From Elizabethkingia argenteiflava (GTDB lineage: Bacteria > Bacteroidota > Bacteroidia > Flavobacteriales > Weeksellaceae), in NCBI RefSeq assembly GCF_009904105.1, contig NZ_JAAABJ010000641.1:62001-126000 (forward strand): DNA of 64,000 bases, in the 5' to 3' direction. Made by a program: the position numbers and the translations under genes. The notes under the pieces were generated by a model. That model ran no database searches and had not been told where the DNA came from. It was given only the letters and a program-made list of their open reading frames with translations. Shown in pieces: positions 38,014 through 46,464 of this stretch; position 1 is the first letter of the stretch, and the number at the start of each line of letters is the position of its first letter.

Positions 38014-38021
38014 CAAAATTA
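38014..38021 (-). promoter_or_regulatory. -7 promoter box directly before aroQ
   Basis: The minus strand reads TAATTTTG, then four bases, then the aroQ ATG. The spacing predicts a transcript start at or within a few bases of the start codon. No -33 TTG was found. Confidence 0.5.
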
Positions 38022-38182
38022 GAGTTTTTTATATTACGTTATTATTTTAGGCTTTTCAGCTTGTTTTATCCTAATGCGAATATAGGCATATTTTAAACTT
38101 TTGAGAAGCCTCGCAGAAGACACTTTTTGATAAATTTTTAAGATTGTTTTAAGTTTTTTGTTAAAAAAAACTTAAAGTCTAC

Positions 38183-38213
38183 TTGTTCGATAGATGTTCT
38201 ATTTGTAACTTTG
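38183..38213 (+). promoter_or_regulatory. Promoter of the SAM riboswitch and susC-susD pair 4
   Basis: TTG (38183-38185), a 20-bp spacer and TAACTTTG (38206-38213) make a complete Bacteroidota promoter. Transcription would start near 38218-38220, about ten bases before the riboswitch P1 helix. Confidence 0.8.
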
Positions 38214-38229
38214 TCTTCTTATATATTAA

Positions 38230-38322
38230 GCTTATAGAGAAAGATGGAGGGAACTGACCCCATGAAATCTTAACAACCTGCACATGCAAGGTGTTCCATT
38301 CAGCCTTAAAGGGAAGATAAGC
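38230..38322 (+). promoter_or_regulatory. SAM-I (S-box) riboswitch aptamer
   Basis: P1 is GCTTAT (38230-38235) with ATAAGC (38317-38322). Inside it are the S-box landmarks in order: AGAG, GGAGGGA, a short loop, ACCCCATGAAATC, then ACAACC, a P3 helix ending AAGGTG, and a P4 helix (CCTTAAAGGG) just before the 3' strand of P1. This is the conserved S-adenosylmethionine-binding core. The J3/4 segment (GGTGTTCCATTC) departs from the commonest GGTGCTAAATCC form. It lies in the leader of the fourth susC and is followed by an intrinsic terminator. Confidence 0.9.
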
Positions 38323-38325
38323 ATA

Positions 38326-38348
38326 GGTATTTATAAAGTGTAAATACC
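38326..38348 (+). promoter_or_regulatory. Candidate antiterminator hairpin of the SAM riboswitch
   Basis: GGTATTTA (38326-38333) pairs perfectly with TAAATACC (38341-38348). The right arm is the 5' arm of the terminator that follows, so the two hairpins exclude each other. This is the usual arrangement of an expression platform. Confidence 0.7.
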
Positions 38349-38382
38349 CTTTGCGAGAAGATATGGCAAAGGGTATTTTTTT
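38342..38382 (+). terminator. Riboswitch-controlled terminator before susC pair 4
   Basis: A 13-bp stem (38342-38354 with 38366-38378) with an 11-base loop, followed by a T-run to 38382. It sits 22 bp before the susC ATG and would stop transcription when SAM is bound. Confidence 0.85.
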
Positions 38383-38403
38383 AATTATAATTCTATAAAA
38401 AAT

Positions 38404-41322
38404 ATGTTTAGGAAATCACTTATAGCACACAGTATTAGAACACCTATAGGTATAGCAGGTGTATTCTTGGGAGGAGTGGGACTATACGCCCAGAATATTA
38501 AACAGAATAAGGATTCCCTTCGTCAGCAGCAAATTGATGAGGTAGTAGTGGTGGCCTATGGAAAGGCTAAAAAATCTAGTTTTACAGGTTCTGTATCCAC
38601 TATTTCAGGTGATAGAATTGCTACGCGCCCTGTAGTGAATGTTAGTAAAGTATTAGAAGGGCAGGTAGCAGGAGTACAGGCGGTAAGCGCCTCGGGGCAA
38701 CCAGGTGCTGCTGCAGAAATAAGAATTAGGGGTATAGGTTCTGTGAATTCCTCGAGTGAACCCTTGTATGTGGTTGATGGGATTCCTTTTGATGGAAATA
38801 TTAATGCCATTAGTCCAAATGATATAGAATCCATTAGTGTATTGAAAGATGCTACAGCCAGTGCTTTGTATGGCTCTCGGGGCGCTAATGGAATTATCAT
38901 TATTACCACTAAATCCGGAAAAAAAGGAGATTCGAGAGTGAACTTTAATATCAGTCAAGGTTTCTTAAATCGCGCGGTGAAAGATTACGAGCAGGTCAAT
39001 ACCAATCAGTATTTTGAGCTGTATTGGGAAGCGCTTAGAAACGGTTATGTATCGTCTAAAATTTCATCAAGTCAGGCGGCTCAGATGGCAACGGATAATT
39101 TGGTATCTGCATTGGGGATTAACCCTTATGGGGCCCAGTACCCTAATCCGGTGGGGGTTGATGGGAAACTATTGCCGGGGGCTACTCCCCTATGGAATGA
39201 TGACTGGCGAAAGGTATTACAGCGGCCTGCTTCCAGAAGCCAGGTAGATTTAGATTTAAGTGGAGGAAATGGAAAAGGAAATTATTTTTTCTCCTTGGGA
39301 TATCTGGATGAAAAAGGTATGGCTATAGAATCCGACTTTAAGAGATACAGCACCAGATTGAAAGTTAATTCAAAAGTGAAAGATTGGTTGGATGCTGGGG
39401 CAAACTTAAGCTATGTTAACAGCATACAAAATGCTCCTACTTCTTCGGATACCAAATCCGATAATGTCATTCTTGCTGCGAGGATAATTCCTTCATTTTA
39501 CCCATATTATCAAAGAAATGTAGACGGTAGTTTTGTATTGGATAAAAATGGGAACAAAATTTACGATTTTGGCACTTATAGGCCTGCTGGTGCTTTGGCG
39601 AACGAAAATTTAGCCGCCACACTTCCTTTGGATAAAAACGAAAGACAAATTGATAACTTTTCGGGGAAAGGATTTTTGGAATTTACCTTTCTTCCGGAGC
39701 TTAAGTTTAAATCCAGCCTCTCCATTGATTTAGTTTCCAAGAATGGTCACGATTATGTAAATCCTCTTTTGGGATCCGGTAAAGACATAGGGGGAGAGGT
39801 ATCTAAGATTAATTCCAGAGTGTTTTCCTATACCACCAGTAATATCTTAACCTATGATAAAAGATTAGAACAACATCATATCAACGTGTTGGCAGGACAG
39901 GAGTTTTATCAATACAAGTACCAAATTATTTCCGGGCGAAAATCTCAGTTTTCACTTCCGGGCTATACAGAACCAGATGCTGCAGCTAGCATAAGTGGCT
40001 TTGATGGAAAAAGTGATAAACTTTCACTGTATAGTTTTTTGGGTAAGCTAGAGTACGATTATCAAAACAAATATTTTTTTGCTACCTCTATTCGGAAAGA
40101 TGGGTCCTCCAGATTTTATGAAAAAAAACGCTGGGGAACCTTCTGGTCTGTGGGGGGATCTTGGAAGTTATCCAAGGAATCATTCGTACAGGATTTGGGG
40201 ATATTTGATCAGTTGACACTTCGCGCCAGTTATGGAGCTCAGGGTAACGATAAGTTAGATACTTATTATGGATATCAGAGTCTATACTCATTTTATAATA
40301 ACCTTGGAGAACCAGGGGTGGTATTATCTCAGCCTGCGACACCTCATGTCACCTGGGAGACCAATATTAATCTGAATTTAGGTCTGGAATTTGCCATTCT
40401 TAAGAATCGCATAAAAGGAAATATAGAATACTTTAAAAGACAGAGTAAAAATTTATTATTTGAGATGCCTACAGCACCTTCTATAGGGTTTAGTAAGTAC
40501 AATGCTAATGTGGGAACGCTACAAAATACTGGGGTGGAGATTAGCCTTCAGACAACCCCTATACTGGGTCAAGATTTTCGGTGGGATTTAGATATTAATG
40601 CAACCACGACGCGCAATCGATTTAAAAGCTTGCCTAAACCTTCTATAATCAAAGGATCACAAATGTTAACAGTAGGAGGATCTATTTATGATTTTTATAT
40701 TCCAACATGGGCGGGGGTAGATGCTGAAACAGGTGCTCCCCTATGGAAGAAAATTACCACTGATTCAGAAGGGAAAACAGCTGAAAGCACGACCTCTGAA
40801 TATGCTGAGGCAACCAGGATATATCAAGGTTCATCACTACCTAAATGGGTAGGAGGAATTAATACTGTGCTCACTTACAAAAACTTTGATATCTCGGGGC
40901 TTCTGTCTTTTAGAATAGGAGGTAAGATTTTGGACCAGGACTATACGTCTTTATTGTCGAGTGGTAGTGCGACTGGTAGGGCATGGGGTAAAGAAATACT
41001 AAATCGGTGGACACCCGATAATAGGTATACAAATGTTCCGGCATTAAACACCACTACGAACTATTGGACTTCAAGGTCTAGCAGGTTCTTATATTCTGGG
41101 ACCTATGCGAGGCTAAAGACGGTGAGCCTAGGTTATTCTCTACCTCAGGAGGTTTTTGAAAAAATCGGACTAAGAAGACTAAGAATCTATTTGCAAGGAG
41201 AGAATTTACTAACATTTTATAAACACAAAGGCATGGATCCAGAGCAAACCTTTAATGGAATTACTTATTATAGATATCCTGCCATGAGGACTGTAACTTT
41301 CGGATTACAAGCCACTCTTTAA
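38404..41322 (+). CDS. SusC/RagA-type TonB-dependent transporter under SAM riboswitch control (pair 4)
   Basis: A 972-residue outer-membrane transporter with a longer signal region (1-30, ending LYAQ) and TonB box IDEVVVVAYG. The plug signature is ISVLKDATASALYGSRG and the barrel ends LQATL. It lacks the carboxypeptidase-like extension and is the most divergent of the four SusC proteins here. The S-box leader means it is made when S-adenosylmethionine is low. By analogy with B12-riboswitch control of BtuB, the cargo is probably methionine, a methionine peptide or another sulfur source (inference). susD starts 15 bp later. Confidence 0.93.
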   Translation: MFRKSLIAHSIRTPIGIAGVFLGGVGLYAQNIKQNKDSLRQQQIDEVVVVAYGKAKKSSFTGSVSTISGDRIATRPVVNVSKVLEGQVAGVQAVSASGQPGAAAEIRIRGIGSVNSSSEPLYVVDGIPFDGNINAISPNDIESISVLKDATASALYGSRGANGIIIITTKSGKKGDSRVNFNISQGFLNRAVKDYEQVNTNQYFELYWEALRNGYVSSKISSSQAAQMATDNLVSALGINPYGAQYPNPVGVDGKLLPGATPLWNDDWRKVLQRPASRSQVDLDLSGGNGKGNYFFSLGYLDEKGMAIESDFKRYSTRLKVNSKVKDWLDAGANLSYVNSIQNAPTSSDTKSDNVILAARIIPSFYPYYQRNVDGSFVLDKNGNKIYDFGTYRPAGALANENLAATLPLDKNERQIDNFSGKGFLEFTFLPELKFKSSLSIDLVSKNGHDYVNPLLGSGKDIGGEVSKINSRVFSYTTSNILTYDKRLEQHHINVLAGQEFYQYKYQIISGRKSQFSLPGYTEPDAAASISGFDGKSDKLSLYSFLGKLEYDYQNKYFFATSIRKDGSSRFYEKKRWGTFWSVGGSWKLSKESFVQDLGIFDQLTLRASYGAQGNDKLDTYYGYQSLYSFYNNLGEPGVVLSQPATPHVTWETNINLNLGLEFAILKNRIKGNIEYFKRQSKNLLFEMPTAPSIGFSKYNANVGTLQNTGVEISLQTTPILGQDFRWDLDINATTTRNRFKSLPKPSIIKGSQMLTVGGSIYDFYIPTWAGVDAETGAPLWKKITTDSEGKTAESTTSEYAEATRIYQGSSLPKWVGGINTVLTYKNFDISGLLSFRIGGKILDQDYTSLLSSGSATGRAWGKEILNRWTPDNRYTNVPALNTTTNYWTSRSSRFLYSGTYARLKTVSLGYSLPQEVFEKIGLRRLRIYLQGENLLTFYKHKGMDPEQTFNGITYYRYPAMRTVTFGLQATL

Positions 41323-41337
41323 TATAATACCAACAAA

Positions 41338-42840
41338 ATGAAAAAAATAAAATACATACTATTATTAAATGTTGTAATCTCTAGTTTGATTAGCTGCGAT
41401 AGAGAATTGGATACAGCCCCCACTGATAGCGCGACAGAAAAAGAGGTATTTAGTACTTTGGAGACTACAGAATCCCTTATTAATGGAACGTGGGCTAAAT
41501 TTAATGAAGAGGCATCTACCTATGCAAACATTGGTTATTCTACTGTACTGCGTACCAGTGATGCGATGGGTAGTGATGTAGTGGTGAACACGGCTAGATA
41601 TGGCTTTGGCTCTGCCTATGCATTTGCTGAAATGTCTCATAAAACACAGACACGCGTAGATTTTATATGGAGTTTATTGTATTCCACCATTAACAATATG
41701 AATACTTTACTTAGCCATATTGATCAGATTGAAGGACCAAAGGCTAAGAAGGATCAGGTCAAGGGGCAGGCTAAGGCTTTCAGGGCTTTTTGCTATCTCA
41801 ATTTAGTGAGTTTTTATCAATTTAGTTATCTTAAAGACAAAAAGGCCTTGGTAGTTCCTATTTACACTGAGCAATCTATAATCCATACAGTACCTATCAA
41901 AAAATCGAGTTTGGAAGAAGTATATAATCAGATTAAAAGCGATTTATTAGACGCTCAACGATTATTAAAAAATTATGAGCGGAATAATAAAGAAAAGATT
42001 AACCTTTCTGTAGTGAATGGACTTTTAGCTAGGACTTATTTGAATACCGGCGAGTGGCTAAAAGCAGCAGCATCAGCCCAAGCCGCCAGAGTGGGTTATG
42101 CTTTAATGACGGCTGAAAAATACTTGGCGGGATTTAATGATATATCAAACGAAGAATGGATATGGGGGCATGGGCAAATACAGCAACAGTCTAGTGAGAG
42201 TTATGCATTTCACTACTTAGATGTTTCTACCTCGGGAAGCTATTACCGCAGTTTTATGGCAGATCCTTATTTTAAAGATTTATTTGATGATAAAGATATT
42301 AGAAACAAGTTATTTGAGTGGGATCACCTGAGGGGGAGCGAAGGGATGTTAAGATATAAAAAATTCAGATTTAAGCCTGGTCTTATCGCGGATATTGTAT
42401 ATATGAGATCTGCTGAAATGTATCTTATTGAAGCCGAAGCCAATGCAAGAGCAGGAAATCTGGCGAAAGCGGTAAGTCTTCTGAATGAATTGAAATCTGC
42501 TAGAAAGGCGAATGTTTATAAAGAAGGTTTAGGTTCTGATGCGGTAATAAAAGAAATTCTAATCGAAAGAAGGAAAGAACTCTTTGGAGAGGGCTTCTCT
42601 TTGTCCGATATTATACGGACTCAGGGAAGTGTTAAGAGAAAGCCTTATGTAGATAATGCAGGCAAACCTATAAAGATTGATATCAAGTTCTTAGAGGGGG
42701 GTAAAGAAAAAATCTTAAAGGTAAATGCAAAAGGACATTCTATATTTACATTTCCGGATAAAACCGATTTTGTACCCAATAGTAGGTATTATTTATTTAG
42801 TATACCTCAGGATGAAGCAGATAATAATACTAATTTGTAA
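41338..42840 (+). CDS. SusD/RagB-type lipoprotein, partner of the SAM-controlled SusC (pair 4)
   Basis: A 500-residue surface lipoprotein with lipobox LISC (Cys20) followed by DRELDTAP. SusD motifs are AKAFRAFCYLNLVSFYQF near residue 145, and SLLNELKSARKANV and EILIERRKELFGEGF near the C-terminus. It lies 15 bp after its susC with no intervening terminator, so it shares the SAM riboswitch. It should supply ligand specificity to the complex. The cargo cannot be read from the protein itself. Confidence 0.93.
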   Translation: MKKIKYILLLNVVISSLISCDRELDTAPTDSATEKEVFSTLETTESLINGTWAKFNEEASTYANIGYSTVLRTSDAMGSDVVVNTARYGFGSAYAFAEMSHKTQTRVDFIWSLLYSTINNMNTLLSHIDQIEGPKAKKDQVKGQAKAFRAFCYLNLVSFYQFSYLKDKKALVVPIYTEQSIIHTVPIKKSSLEEVYNQIKSDLLDAQRLLKNYERNNKEKINLSVVNGLLARTYLNTGEWLKAAASAQAARVGYALMTAEKYLAGFNDISNEEWIWGHGQIQQQSSESYAFHYLDVSTSGSYYRSFMADPYFKDLFDDKDIRNKLFEWDHLRGSEGMLRYKKFRFKPGLIADIVYMRSAEMYLIEAEANARAGNLAKAVSLLNELKSARKANVYKEGLGSDAVIKEILIERRKELFGEGFSLSDIIRTQGSVKRKPYVDNAGKPIKIDIKFLEGGKEKILKVNAKGHSIFTFPDKTDFVPNSRYYLFSIPQDEADNNTNL

Positions 42841-42856
42841 GAATCTCTACTTTTTT

Positions 42857-42881
42857 ATCCCGGGGCAAATAGCCTCGGGAT
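42857..42881 (+). terminator. Weak terminator candidate after pair 4
   Basis: A 10-bp stem (42857-42866 with 42872-42881, one G-T pair) with a 5-base loop. The tail TGTTAATAA is not a T-run, so strength is doubtful. Confidence 0.45.
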
Positions 42882-42970
42882 TGTTAATAACTGGAGGTAT
42901 AATATTAAAAATGGATATCTTGAATATGTAAGCCTGGAAATATTTTTATATTTCCATTCCAGAGATTAAT

Positions 42971-43423
42971 TTATTTTTTTTTGAAATTTTGGGAGGTAAT
43001 TACTTCTACTATTTTTCCACCCACCCACGAAAAGGGGAAAAATATTAAGAAGATAAGGATTTTGTAAAACGTTGGATGGTATGGGAATATAATAATATCC
43101 AATAGGGCTATAAAAAGTAGAATAAAACCAATTAAAATGGCATAGGCTACCTTCGCATATTTTACGATTAGTGCCGTAATAACTCCTCCTACCATAGCAC
43201 CAATACCCGATGCCACCAGTAACGCAATGAAGAAATAATCTTTATTTCTAACGCTGAAGAGTAAATATTCCCATTTTTTGAAGGGGGTAAACTGATCATA
43301 GGTAATCCATGAAGGATTTAATCGAACGCCTAAAGTAATAATAAAGGCAGCTACTGCTAGCCCTAAAAGCACACCGAATGTATTTCTTAAAAAATTCACG
43401 TTTTCTCTAATTCTTATGAGCAA
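42971..43423 (-). CDS. Four-helix integral membrane protein of unknown function
   Basis: The 150-residue protein has four hydrophobic segments (about 15-32, 62-85, 88-112 and 118-140) and a lysine-rich C-terminus, so it is an inner-membrane protein. The helix GIGAMVGGVITALIV is glycine-rich. I do not recognise the family. Its start overlaps the end of ridA by 17 bp on the same strand, so it is translationally coupled in the lptD-ridA group. Confidence 0.75.
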   Translation of the reverse strand: MLIRIRENVNFLRNTFGVLLGLAVAAFIITLGVRLNPSWITYDQFTPFKKWEYLLFSVRNKDYFFIALLVASGIGAMVGGVITALIVKYAKVAYAILIGFILLFIALLDIIIFPYHPTFYKILIFLIFFPFSWVGGKIVEVITSQNFKKK

Positions 43424-43787
43424 TCATAGAAATTTCTATATCTACGTTTTTAGGAAGGCGAGAGACTTCAACGGTTTCTCTTGCAGGGTAGGATACAGGA
43501 TCCAGATAAGAAGCATAAATCTCATTCACTATAGCAAAGTCATCCATATTTTTTAAAAAAATAGTTGCTTTTACCACATGGCTAAAGTCTAAACCTGCCG
43601 CATCTAAAATAGCCTGTAAGTTCTTCATGACCTGATGTGTTTGTTTATCAATTTCCTTTATAATTTCCCCATTTATTGGGTTCATAGGAATCTGTCCCGA
43701 AATATAGAGTATGCCATGGATCATATTTGCCTGGGTGTAAGGTCCAATAGCTGCTGGTGCCTGATCGGTAGAAATCATTTCTTTCAT
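43407..43787 (-). CDS. RidA family deaminase
   Basis: The protein is 126 residues from the ATG at 43787. RidA proteins hydrolyse reactive enamines and imines released by PLP enzymes. Motifs are APAAIGPYTQA, LYISGQIP, and YPARETVEVSRLP with the Arg that binds the carboxylate, followed by the Glu-rich C-terminus. An in-frame extension to 43811 reads through a -7 promoter box and is unlikely to be translated. It lies 25 bp after lptD. Confidence 0.92.
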   Translation of the reverse strand: MKEMISTDQAPAAIGPYTQANMIHGILYISGQIPMNPINGEIIKEIDKQTHQVMKNLQAILDAAGLDFSHVVKATIFLKNMDDFAIVNEIYASYLDPVSYPARETVEVSRLPKNVDIEISMIAHKN

Positions 43788-43798
43788 GATTTTTTTGC

Positions 43799-43806
43799 CA
43801 AATATA
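43799..43806 (-). promoter_or_regulatory. -7 promoter box of ridA
   Basis: The minus strand reads TATATTTG, in the 25-bp gap between lptD and ridA, 11 bases before the chosen ridA ATG. It argues for the shorter ridA start. Confidence 0.5.
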
Positions 43807-43812
43807 AACAAA

Positions 43813-46416
43813 TTAGAATGAACTGTTCCCCGTAGGGAAATTCCTTGATTGATACTTCAATGCATCTTTTAGTATATCTGCTTTAATACCTATAAAGAAT
43901 TCATAAGTTCTATACTGTCCAATCGGAACCCAGTTAAAGTTGATGCTAAAACTCCTTTGGTCCCTCTCAAAGCCTAGTCTGGTATAAGCTAATTTACCCG
44001 TGACTACATCGTAATTCGTACTTCCTGAGATATTCCAATACGGACTCAGTTTAAGGCTGGCATCTAGTCCGATAGCGAAATTCTCTGAACCCGTACGCAT
44101 AATCCCTTTGGTATAGGTGTACTGGGCGTTAATGTTAAGAGTCCAAGGTTGTTTAAATCTCGCATAGTTATTTTTATCGAAATAGTAATTTTCGTATCTT
44201 ATCTCTCCTTTTTTATCATAGGCCTTTTCCCAATCTTTTTTCTCTCCAAAAATAGCTTCGGATAAGGGCATAGATAATTGAGCATTAAAATTTGCGATGC
44301 TAAAAGCTCCAAATTTATCAGTTTGTATACCCGTATCTTTACCAGGTGTAAATTCAGTCTTATACGGATCTAGATCCATGCTCATATTAACATTCAATTT
44401 ATTTTTAAAAAGCGAAGACTGGGTGCTAATAGAAAATAGAGACCATTTATGGTGTTCGGCTGCGAAATTATAATTTCCCCGAATGCTCAGATCTTCAAAA
44501 ATCTTAATTTTCTCTACACCTGTGGAGTCCTTTTTAGACTTTACCTTCATCTCCAAATTATTTTTGATTTCAAATCCTATAGACTGCATAAGGCCTGAAG
44601 AGGGGGCTCCATATACGCCACCGTCAAAGATTGAGTATGGGACTAGTTGTCCAGATTTGTCATAGTATTGCTTATAATATCCCCAGGATGATGCGCTAAA
44701 ATCAGGAGAATAGGATGCAGAGATACTCGGGGTAATCATATGACGTATTGCTTGTATCTTCGATGCTTTATTGAATGTCATCATGCCATAAAGTACCGTC
44801 TGTATACTTGCCGCGGTGCTGAAGGTGCTAAATCCTGAAATGTTTTTTTGTTCATGATCTTCTAGGGTGTTTTTAATCGGATCATAACTTCTTTGCAATG
44901 TTTTGGTGGTGAGCACATTTTTAGCATCTGCACTGAGGGTAAATGTAAAATATTTAAATAAAGAAGTGTTGGTGCTTATTTGAATTGTATTTTGGATACC
45001 CGTTTGCATTTTATCATACATCGCTTTGGTAAAGAGCTCTTCCTGCTGAGCGTTTACACTATTGGTAAAAGATAAACCAGTGTTAACATATATATTTTCC
45101 AATAGACCCGATCTAGCGCCTGTTTTGGATTTGAACAAATAAAATTGATTAACGCTTACCATTAAATCTGGTAGCGTAAGATTGGCCAATCCGGTGGCAA
45201 AGTTTTGAGAGTAAGAGGCTCGCCCGGTGATGTTTAAAGGCAGGTTTAAAAAACGCTTGGTAAAAGAAATAGAAGAATTTTGTTGTGTATTGAGCACATC
45301 ACCGTTAAAGATATTGGTATTGTTTAGGGTATTATTATAAAATTTCATACTACTCGCATCTACAGAAGCAGAAAAAGTAAAATAAGGATTGGCCTTTTCG
45401 TTTTGCTGATGTTGCCAGCTAATGCGATAAGTGCCTACCTTAGAGTAATCACTTAAGCCTTTAATTCCTCGGATGGTTTGGCCAAATTCTGCCGTAAAAT
45501 TTCCTGAATAACGGTAGTTTTTCTTATAGCTCATTTCGGGGCGTAAATTCCAACTGCCTTTAGTATAAATATCGGCGTAAATTTTAAGATCAAAATGTTC
45601 TCCTATAGGTTGGTAATAGCCCAGCTTATTTAAGAAGAAGCCCAGATCCTCTCGCTCTCCAAAAGTGGGAATAAGCAAACCGGCACTTCTTTTTTCAGAG
45701 AAAGGGAAGATAGCAAAAGGAAGGACTAGGGGGGTGGGTACATTTTCTATATACATTTGTACGGGCCCTGTAATCACTCTAGAGTTGTGTTTCCCTTTTA
45801 TCATTTTAATCCTGGGCGCTAACATATAATAGTCTGCCAAACTATCTTTTTTATTTAAAAAATATTCGTCTGTGGTATATTTGCCTTGACGTAGATAGTA
45901 TATAGAATCGTTAACTTTTTTGGTTTTATTTGCCACGATAGACCCACCGCTTTCTTCAGTACGGCTATTATACGCAATTGCAGCGTTGGTTTTATAGTTA
46001 TAATTAAGGCTTTCTGTTTCGTATTTTTTTTCTCCCTGTGTAGTGGTAACAGGGGATATAATTTTGCCTTTATTATTGATCTTTCCTCTGGCAAAAATCA
46101 AATTTTTATTCCAATCAATTGAGATATAATCTGCGTCGATTTGTGTATCTTGATACACTACCGAAGCATTTTTATGGAGGATGGTCATCTTTTTGGGGAT
46201 ATCGCTTTTACTGATATCCGCTTTTGTTTTGACCACAGCTGAAATTTTCTCTGTTTTGAGCAGAGAGTCCGATTTTAGGCTGTCCATTTTTAGCGTGGCA
46301 GCATCTGTTACAGTGTTTTTCCCCTTTAAACTATCCTTAGCATTCTGTGCTAAAAAATTGTTAAAAATTAGGAAAATTAAAATATGTAAGGTATTTTTGA
46401 AACCGTTTGAACCCAA
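43813..46416 (-). CDS. lptD: LPS assembly protein LptD (Bacteroidota type)
   Basis: An 867-residue outer-membrane protein that inserts lipopolysaccharide into the outer leaflet. It has a signal peptide ending LAQ and an OstA/LptA-like jellyroll (about 80-210) with SVVYQDTQIDADYISIDW. The LptD hallmark FPFSEKRSAGLLIPTFGE near residue 240 is followed by a large barrel ending NSSF. I see no cysteine in the whole protein, so the disulfide-controlled maturation of the E. coli protein cannot apply. It is divergent from the amidase gene (48 bp apart) and starts the lptD-ridA run. Confidence 0.9.
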   Translation of the reverse strand: MGSNGFKNTLHILIFLIFNNFLAQNAKDSLKGKNTVTDAATLKMDSLKSDSLLKTEKISAVVKTKADISKSDIPKKMTILHKNASVVYQDTQIDADYISIDWNKNLIFARGKINNKGKIISPVTTTQGEKKYETESLNYNYKTNAAIAYNSRTEESGGSIVANKTKKVNDSIYYLRQGKYTTDEYFLNKKDSLADYYMLAPRIKMIKGKHNSRVITGPVQMYIENVPTPLVLPFAIFPFSEKRSAGLLIPTFGEREDLGFFLNKLGYYQPIGEHFDLKIYADIYTKGSWNLRPEMSYKKNYRYSGNFTAEFGQTIRGIKGLSDYSKVGTYRISWQHQQNEKANPYFTFSASVDASSMKFYNNTLNNTNIFNGDVLNTQQNSSISFTKRFLNLPLNITGRASYSQNFATGLANLTLPDLMVSVNQFYLFKSKTGARSGLLENIYVNTGLSFTNSVNAQQEELFTKAMYDKMQTGIQNTIQISTNTSLFKYFTFTLSADAKNVLTTKTLQRSYDPIKNTLEDHEQKNISGFSTFSTAASIQTVLYGMMTFNKASKIQAIRHMITPSISASYSPDFSASSWGYYKQYYDKSGQLVPYSIFDGGVYGAPSSGLMQSIGFEIKNNLEMKVKSKKDSTGVEKIKIFEDLSIRGNYNFAAEHHKWSLFSISTQSSLFKNKLNVNMSMDLDPYKTEFTPGKDTGIQTDKFGAFSIANFNAQLSMPLSEAIFGEKKDWEKAYDKKGEIRYENYYFDKNNYARFKQPWTLNINAQYTYTKGIMRTGSENFAIGLDASLKLSPYWNISGSTNYDVVTGKLAYTRLGFERDQRSFSINFNWVPIGQYRTYEFFIGIKADILKDALKYQSRNFPTGNSSF

Positions 46417-46442
46417 TTCTATTCGTATAAATTATTTGGAGT

Positions 46443-46450
46443 CAAAAATA
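46443..46450 (-). promoter_or_regulatory. -7 promoter box of lptD
   Basis: The minus strand reads TATTTTTG, 26 bases before the lptD ATG, in the short gap shared with the divergent amidase. Confidence 0.5.
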
Positions 46451-46464
46451 GCAAAATTTAAAAA

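Noticed and set aside
38556-38958. Two long minus-strand frames inside the fourth susC
   Set aside because: They are antisense shadows of the plug-coding region; the plus-strand protein is unmistakable.
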